Both the position numbers and the translations under genes were made by a program. DNA of 64,000 nucleotides from Cellvibrio sp. PSBB023 (GTDB lineage Bacteria; Pseudomonadota; Gammaproteobacteria; Pseudomonadales; Cellvibrionaceae). Shown here in pieces: positions 59,007 to 64,000 of the stretch (its first letter is position 1; each line of letters opens with the position of its first letter). The DNA is taken from the NCBI RefSeq assembly GCF_002007605.1, contig NZ_CP019799.1, positions 3,636,001 through 3,700,000 of the forward strand, written 5' to 3'. The notes beneath the pieces were generated by a model. That model was not told where the DNA came from and searched no databases. It saw only the letters and a list, made by a program, of their open reading frames with translations.

Positions 59007-61211
59007 ATGTCTGGCATCACTGTTTCTACAGAGAAAGTTACTGATGAGTTGTTGGCAGAAGTGGCGGATTTATACGTTGTAGAACAATATAAAAAATCTT
59101 TATGGGCTTGGCAATTTTCCCATCGATTTGAGCGCGATGTTCTGGCAATCGTTGCGAGGGATAATGGTCGCGTTGTTGGTTTTAATGGCACTATGCCTAT
59201 TAAAATTGTCGATGAGCATGACCAAAAGATAGATGCTATCTGGAGTTGTGATTTTATTGTTGCTCCCGATTATCGAGGAAAAGGTTTGGGAAAGGCCATT
59301 AAGGATGAAATGGCAAAAGCATTCACTATGCCTGTTATGTCTCTTGGCATTAGCGACAGTGCATTTCCGTTATTACTAAAAAAAGGATGGCGCGCACCTG
59401 TACGGCTCAATGTTTGGGATTTATTGCTGAGCCCTAAAACGGCGAAACAAGTAATTCTATTTGCATGGTCAACCTTGTGTCGTGCGGGCTTACTTATTGC
59501 TATCAACCGAGCGCAGAATAAATTTCTTGTCGAAGAATTAAGTTATCTTCCTTCGCGCAAGGTAATTGATTATTTATGGGCGTTGCATAGACAATATAAA
59601 AATACAGTAGAAGTCCTTAGGGATTATGATTATTTAATATGGCGATATGTTGATTGTCCGTTTCAGTGTTACCAATTTTTACATGTAGGTTCGAATCTTG
59701 ATGGATCAAAGGCAATTATTATTTTTAGAATTTCTACTGGAAATAATATTGAAGTAGTGGATTTCATCGGATATGCGGATGCGGCATTAGTATCTTCTGT
59801 TGTTGCATTTTGGCTAAAAAAATATCCAGATACTACGGCAATCCATTGGAATACATCCTTATCAAAGCTGCATGCCGGACTGCTCGTTAATGGATTTGTG
59901 AAAAAGAGCTACGGATCGCGTTTCGCTACCCTTTCGGCTTATGGGCAAAATAATTGGGGATTGGTTGCCGGTGATTCAGACGGTGACTTTTTGCGGCTTG
60001 CAAAAGAGCAGTCGTATTTTTCCGCTATAAAAGATAGCAGCGAGGAAATTAATAAAGCTTTTATTGCACCGTCCAAACTAGATGGTGAGCTGATTTTTCA
60101 TAGTCCTGAAGGATTCGATTATAAAAGAATATCCGAAGAAGCTTTCTATAGCATGGAGCTATTATGGGATGAGCTTATAGCCAAGAGTGATGCCAATCCA
60201 TTATTTATGAGTTGGCAATGGATTGCGAGTTGGTGGCGGCAATGGGGAAATGCGTTGTCGTTGAAGTTTCATGTGTTGCTTGTTTTCGAGCAAGAAATAA
60301 TTGTTGGCATTATCCCATTTTATCAATACAAAAAACGGTTTTTAAATAAGTACCAGATGATCGGAAATGCGTGGGGTCTTTCTCCTACTGTCCGCTCCGA
60401 ATACACCTCTCCTATTTTTCTGCGTAATAAAGCTGATGTTTTATATAAAAGTTTGCATGCTTATATTAAAGCACAGGCTTTTAATTCATCGTTTATTTTT
60501 TCTGATATATTAAAAAATGCTATGCCCACACTGAGTTGTTGGGAGCATAGAATAGATGTTGGTTATAAAATCAGTGTGAACGGTGATTTTAATGATTATC
60601 TCTTGTCTTTGGGGCGAATGACTCGCCTGAAAGCATTTAATCGCCGCATGTATCTTATTGAGCATTATCCATCTGTTGAATTTCAGTGGCTAATTATTAC
60701 TCGTGAATCACTCGATGACTTTTTTAACAATCTAAATTCTTTCCATTTGTTGCGATGGGGAAAGCCGTGTTTTGATAAGTTTGCTGTTAATTTTCATAAG
60801 AGCTTCCTTCTTGGGCCTATGGGGCCTAACGCATTGCTCTCTTATCTAAGAGTTGATGGAAAAATTGTGTCTGCCTCTTACAATATTAAGATACAGGATG
60901 TCATTTATAATATTCAGTCAGGCTACTTGGAGTTATTTGATAAAAAGGTATCACTAGGTACCTTGCATATGGGATGGTTAATTGAGGCGGCATTTAAAAA
61001 TCATTCAGTGAATGCATTTGATTTCCTTGCCGGTTTTGGACGTGTAGAGGATTATAAAAAACATTATCAAGGAGATGCTATCCATTTCTATACTTTGCAG
61101 TATTTTTCTTCTTTCATGGTAAGAGCTTTATTTGGCGCACACTTTTTTTTGAAAAAACTAACCAAAAAAACTGCAAAATACATCAAGCAGGCTTGGAGGG
61201 CTAGGCGATGA
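59007..61211 (+). CDS. Two-domain acyltransferase: GNAT plus CelD/FemAB-like
   Basis: A 734-residue cytosolic protein. Residues ~10-330 are a GNAT acetyltransferase with the acetyl-CoA loop DFIVAPDYRGKGLGKAI and a long extension. Residues ~385-720 resemble the CelD/BcsL-FemAB class (PLFMSWQWIASWWRQWG at the start, RMTRLKAFNRRMYL and the late FLAGFGRVEDYKKHYQG). Each domain alone is common in exopolysaccharide loci, while the fusion is unusual. It probably N- or O-acylates nucleotide or lipid-linked sugars. It starts 2 bp after the amidotransferase stop and overlaps the next gene by ATGA. Confidence 0.8.
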   Translation: MSGITVSTEKVTDELLAEVADLYVVEQYKKSLWAWQFSHRFERDVLAIVARDNGRVVGFNGTMPIKIVDEHDQKIDAIWSCDFIVAPDYRGKGLGKAIKDEMAKAFTMPVMSLGISDSAFPLLLKKGWRAPVRLNVWDLLLSPKTAKQVILFAWSTLCRAGLLIAINRAQNKFLVEELSYLPSRKVIDYLWALHRQYKNTVEVLRDYDYLIWRYVDCPFQCYQFLHVGSNLDGSKAIIIFRISTGNNIEVVDFIGYADAALVSSVVAFWLKKYPDTTAIHWNTSLSKLHAGLLVNGFVKKSYGSRFATLSAYGQNNWGLVAGDSDGDFLRLAKEQSYFSAIKDSSEEINKAFIAPSKLDGELIFHSPEGFDYKRISEEAFYSMELLWDELIAKSDANPLFMSWQWIASWWRQWGNALSLKFHVLLVFEQEIIVGIIPFYQYKKRFLNKYQMIGNAWGLSPTVRSEYTSPIFLRNKADVLYKSLHAYIKAQAFNSSFIFSDILKNAMPTLSCWEHRIDVGYKISVNGDFNDYLLSLGRMTRLKAFNRRMYLIEHYPSVEFQWLIITRESLDDFFNNLNSFHLLRWGKPCFDKFAVNFHKSFLLGPMGPNALLSYLRVDGKIVSASYNIKIQDVIYNIQSGYLELFDKKVSLGTLHMGWLIEAAFKNHSVNAFDFLAGFGRVEDYKKHYQGDAIHFYTLQYFSSFMVRALFGAHFFLKKLTKKTAKYIKQAWRARR

Positions 61212-62215
61212 ATTTCAAAATATATTATTCCCGCGCTGGTTTTGGTTTAGTAAAAGATGCAAAAATCTTGCAGAATGCTTTGATGTTCTTGGGCTATGAT
61301 GCGGAAATTATAGAGTTACCTACGGCTAAACATAGTTTTTTGGGGCGTATAACTGCTGCTATAGCAAGTTTTTCTAAGATTATAGGATTTTTATTTTTTT
61401 ACCGGCGATTACAACGTTTCTTCTTGGGTAAGCCGGAGCATATCTCTATTCATCTGGAAAAGATATTTTATGGAAAGTTATTCTTGCATCGAAAGCAAAT
61501 ACTGATTCCCAATCAAGAATGGTTTGGCTCTGCCTTTTTTGAGTTGTTGAAGTATATTGATAATGTATGGGTTAAGACCCGATTTGCAGAAGGTATTTTT
61601 AAGGAATTTCGTCCCGCGGTGGACTATATTGGTTTTTGCTCTGTGATCGACAGTAATGTTATTTATAAAAAAAACGGCGATCATTTCTTTGCGCGAGTCG
61701 GTATGAGTCATTTCCGTGGTGCGGAGCGACTGGTAGATGTATGGCGGACTCATCCTGAGTGGCCGCTACTAAAAATGGTTATAGATTCATCGTGCCGGCC
61801 TGCAAACCCGCCGGCAAATGTAGAGTATCTTAATGTTTTTCCCCGAGTTGAAGACTATGTTGCGCTTGCAAGTTCTTCTCTATTTCATATTTATGCATCA
61901 GAAGTAGAGGGTTTTGGGCATTCAATTGTAGAAGCTATGGGTTATGGCGCCGTTGTATTGGTGACCGATGCTCCGCCAATGAATGAGGTTGCTGATACTG
62001 ATTGTGCATTACTAATAGCTGCGACCTATTCCGGACAAAAATTATTTTCCCCTCGATTTTTAGTCAATTTATCTGCAATCGAAGACACTGTAGAAGCAGT
62101 AATGCGGATGGACGAAGAGCGAATTCAGCAGTTAATTGAGAATGCACGGCGGCGGCCTGATGTTTTAAAAGAGCGATTTTATAATAATCTGGCAATGACA
62201 ATTAAAAAGCTTTAG
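61208..62215 (+). CDS. GT-B-fold glycosyltransferase
   Basis: A 335-residue protein: an N-terminal half with IYYSRAGFGLVKDAKIL and a C-terminal half with FARVGMSHFRGAERLVDVW and ASEVEGFGHSIVEAMGYGAVVLVTDAPPMNEV, the last being the GT4 donor-binding motif. It overlaps the acetyltransferase gene by ATGA. It is the penultimate glycosyltransferase of the locus. Sugar unknown. Confidence 0.85.
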   Translation: MNFKIYYSRAGFGLVKDAKILQNALMFLGYDAEIIELPTAKHSFLGRITAAIASFSKIIGFLFFYRRLQRFFLGKPEHISIHLEKIFYGKLFLHRKQILIPNQEWFGSAFFELLKYIDNVWVKTRFAEGIFKEFRPAVDYIGFCSVIDSNVIYKKNGDHFFARVGMSHFRGAERLVDVWRTHPEWPLLKMVIDSSCRPANPPANVEYLNVFPRVEDYVALASSSLFHIYASEVEGFGHSIVEAMGYGAVVLVTDAPPMNEVADTDCALLIAATYSGQKLFSPRFLVNLSAIEDTVEAVMRMDEERIQQLIENARRRPDVLKERFYNNLAMTIKKL

Positions 62216-62248
62216 GCTAACTGTTGGGCTGCGAGCACTATTTTCTTT

Positions 62249-63127
62249 ATGGATAAAACTATGCTTATTTCAATCATTACGCCAACCTATAATCGCGAGG
62301 CATTTCTGCCTGCCGCTATTGAGAGTGTGCTTGCTCAAAGTTACAAAGAATTTGAATTAATCATCGTGGATGATGGTTCCACTGACAATAGTCGTGAACT
62401 CATTAATACTTACGCGGAAAAAGACTCGCGGGTTAAATATTTATATCAGGAAAATCAGCGTCAAAGTGTTGCGCGTAATTATGCCTTGTCTGTCGCCAAA
62501 GGCGATTTTATTTGCTTCCTGGATTCTGATAACTATTGGCCATCGGATAAGCTTGAAAAATCTATCGAGGCATTTGAGGCGTATCCAGATGCAGATATAG
62601 TCTATGGGGATTGCATTACTATCGATGAGCAAGGTAATGAGCTGCATCGACATAATATGCGTCGCTACTCAGGACGCATTGCTGCCTTATTGCTGAAGGA
62701 TAATTTTATCAGCATGAATACTACTATGACGCGGCGTAAGTGTTTTAATGAGATGGGAGGTATGAGTGGAAAGCGCCGCGTAGCAGATGATTATGATTTA
62801 TGGTTAAAGTTTTCAGCGCGCTACAGGTTTCAATATATCCCCGAGTTTCTCGCGTACTATCGGGTTATGGAGAACCAAATATCCAGTAATAAGAAGCTGC
62901 GCTTTGAGACAAATGAAAAAATTATTTTAGATTTTTTAGCCGAGTATCCTGATGCGGTTTCCAAGCAAGAGCGAGATGCTGGCTTGTCGGCGTTTTATAT
63001 TCGCAAAGCTCGTCATTATGCGTCCAGTGACAAAACAGAAGCTTATGCAGCTATTCGCTCAGCATTGGTAATCAAACCATTGTCTATTGGTGCATGGCGT
63101 GCATTAGTAAAAGTTGTTCTTTCGTAA
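62249..63127 (+). CDS. Family 2 glycosyltransferase
   Basis: A 292-residue GT-A enzyme: ISIITPTYNREAFLPAAIESVLAQSYKEF, IVDDGSTDNS, CFLDSDNYW as metal site, and ADDYDLWLKFSARY near the acceptor site. It is the last gene of the plus-strand operon, ended by the terminator at 63138-63172. Similar in type to the GT2 at 50208-51101 but not identical. Sugar unknown. Confidence 0.92.
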   Translation: MDKTMLISIITPTYNREAFLPAAIESVLAQSYKEFELIIVDDGSTDNSRELINTYAEKDSRVKYLYQENQRQSVARNYALSVAKGDFICFLDSDNYWPSDKLEKSIEAFEAYPDADIVYGDCITIDEQGNELHRHNMRRYSGRIAALLLKDNFISMNTTMTRRKCFNEMGGMSGKRRVADDYDLWLKFSARYRFQYIPEFLAYYRVMENQISSNKKLRFETNEKIILDFLAEYPDAVSKQERDAGLSAFYIRKARHYASSDKTEAYAAIRSALVIKPLSIGAWRALVKVVLS

Positions 63128-63137
63128 ATATTTCGTA

Positions 63138-63172
63138 CATAAAAAAACCCAGCATTGCTGGGTTTTTTTATG
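63138..63172. terminator. Bidirectional intrinsic terminator
   Basis: AAAAAAACCCAGC (63141-63153) and GCTGGGTTTTTTT (63157-63169) form a perfect 13-bp inverted repeat with a 3-base ATT loop, flanked by cat/atg. A and T tracts on both sides serve both the plus-strand operon and the converging PEP-CTERM gene. Confidence 0.92.
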
Positions 63173-63189
63173 TCATTAAATCGCAAATA

Positions 63190-63885
63190 TTACGACTTCA
63201 AGCGACGCGCACCGAACAGGCCAAGCAAGCCCATGCTCATTAACAGCAGGGTAGTTGGTTCTGGAACTGCAGTTACACGAACACCAATAATCAGGTCGTC
63301 ATGGTTGTCGTCATCAGCAGCATTTGGGCCAGTATCATCAAGGAAAAGGATTGCATCATAAAAACCAGCATGTGAGGCATTTGCATTTGGACCTTGACCA
63401 GTAAAAGTGGCATTCAACGCAGCAGCAAAAGAATAGAAGCGGCCATTGATGACGCTTTGAACAGCACCTTCTGCATTAGATACTGAGATGGTGTTTGCAG
63501 GATTTACTGATGTTGCAGGAATATTACTGGTGAACAGGAAATCAAAAAGGCTGTCTTTGGCAACTGTAGTTGTGATTGTGCCCTTGTTGGATTTGCTCAG
63601 TGCGCTCTCCGCATCACCAGGAACTGAAAAAAGATTATTCCAAGTAGATTCTTGGCCAAGGAAATAATAAGTCACAAGAAGGTTGGCATTGGCCTTCAGA
63701 CTTCCAGCAATGGTGTAAGAGCCGGGAGTGATGTAGCCAGGGGTTGTGAAGTTGTTGTTTGAATAAGCAGGAACATCTGCTGCGTATTGAGCGCTGCCGC
63801 TATCAACCACGGAGATTAGTCCTGCATTTGCACTTAAAGAGCCCAGAGCGATAAGCGCTGCAGCTGCGTATTTGATGAGTTTCAT
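63190..63885 (-). CDS. PEP-CTERM sorting-signal protein, likely XrtA substrate
   Basis: A 231-residue exported protein. Signal peptide MKLIKYAAAALIALGSLSANA (cleavage after residue 21), a mature beta-rich region with an acidic stretch (DDTGPNAADDDNHDDLIIG) often seen next to the sorting signal, then the C-terminal tripartite signal: VPEPTT, hydrophobic LLLMSMGLLGLFG and basic ARRLKS. XrtA would cleave it there and attach the product to the exopolysaccharide or envelope. The ATG at 63885 has an AAGGACG site; a longer frame to 63966 would hide the signal peptide and run into the promoter. Function of the mature domain is unknown. Confidence 0.95.
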   Translation of the reverse strand: MKLIKYAAAALIALGSLSANAGLISVVDSGSAQYAADVPAYSNNNFTTPGYITPGSYTIAGSLKANANLLVTYYFLGQESTWNNLFSVPGDAESALSKSNKGTITTTVAKDSLFDFLFTSNIPATSVNPANTISVSNAEGAVQSVINGRFYSFAAALNATFTGQGPNANASHAGFYDAILFLDDTGPNAADDDNHDDLIIGVRVTAVPEPTTLLLMSMGLLGLFGARRLKS

Positions 63886-63950
63886 GAGGGTCGTCCTTTG
63901 TTTGGTACAAAATGAGTGATTTACAATTAGCCTAAGCTGACTAGTGGTAA

Positions 63951-63965
63951 GCGATAAGTGTGCCA
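63951..63965 (-). promoter_or_regulatory. Sigma-54 (-24/-12) promoter of the PEP-CTERM gene
   Basis: On the minus strand TGGCAC-N5-TCGC reads from 63965 to 63951: GG at 63964-63963 and GC at 63952-63951 are separated by exactly ten bases, as sigma-54 requires. The predicted start of transcription is near 63939, giving a ~54-nt leader before the ATG at 63885. PEP-CTERM genes in exosortase A genomes are often under the PrsK/PrsR two-component system with sigma-54, which is not encoded in this window. Confidence 0.72.
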
Positions 63966-64000
63966 TTACTTAAAATTCATTTAAAAACATTGAGTTACGT

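Noticed and set aside
1..64000. Defence system, prophage or toxin-antitoxin genes
   Set aside because: Both strands were read through for such families; apart from the IS481 element every convincing gene belongs to glycan synthesis, export or sorting.

Overview
The window is a single, almost continuous surface-polysaccharide locus of a Gram-negative bacterium. The complete exosortase A (XrtA/PEP-CTERM) export module, Wzm/Wzt, outer-membrane lipoproteins and a sigma-54-type promoter point to a gammaproteobacterium. A Cellvibrio-like lineage is my guess from general protein style; no search was run. Base composition is uneven. The glycan modules at about 0.9-12 kb, 29.6-30.6 kb and 45.3-48.6 kb are visibly AT-rich, while the housekeeping sugar-nucleotide genes and XrtA core (about 21-44 kb) are richer in GC, which suggests exchange of cassettes around a more stable core.

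Left part (1-12 kb, all minus strand except the IS): an IS481-family transposase cut by the window edge; a tight seven-gene operon (8020 down to 887) with a tandem nucleotidyltransferase, GtrA-like flippase, DPM-type GT2, GDPD-like protein, a membrane GT-C/P-loop-kinase fusion, a HAD phosphatase and a class II aldolase; then a second set with a GT-C-like membrane protein, a lipoprotein and an O-acyltransferase. The seven-gene operon looks like a three-component periplasmic glycosylation system with its own precursor pathway, and is the most unusual part of the window.

Middle part (12-34 kb, minus strand): GDP-heptose genes (hddC, gmhA, hddA), a 1383-residue propeller/coiled-coil/double-glycosyltransferase protein, the Wzt/Wzm ABC exporter, an APS-kinase homologue (cysC), dTDP-rhamnose genes (rfbCDAB), ugd, manB, manC, a tRNA-Arg(CCG), another acyltransferase, the XrtA-type polysaccharide deacetylase, a UDP-glucuronate epimerase and a UDP-sugar dehydrogenase. 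Together these supply GDP-heptose, dTDP-rhamnose, GDP-mannose and UDP-uronic acids and export at least one ABC-dependent glycan.

Right part (34-63 kb, plus strand): a divergent promoter starts the XrtA exopolysaccharide operon: initiating sugar transferase, Wza-like lipoprotein, Wzz-like protein, a tyrosine-kinase-like protein lacking the Walker A lysine, an outer-membrane barrel, the PrsT TPR lipoprotein and exosortase XrtA. It is followed by a string of glycosyltransferases, an unrecognised exported protein, a deacetylase, Wzy/ligase and Wzx, an asparagine-synthase-like amidotransferase and a double acetyltransferase. One GT4 gene is broken by a one-base frameshift at a C-tract. The locus ends at a bidirectional terminator facing a PEP-CTERM protein gene, the likely XrtA substrate, which has a good sigma-54 promoter (GG-N10-GC). 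The window therefore encodes three separate glycan-handling routes side by side: Wzm/Wzt, Wzx/Wzy/Wza with XrtA, and a GtrA-type system.
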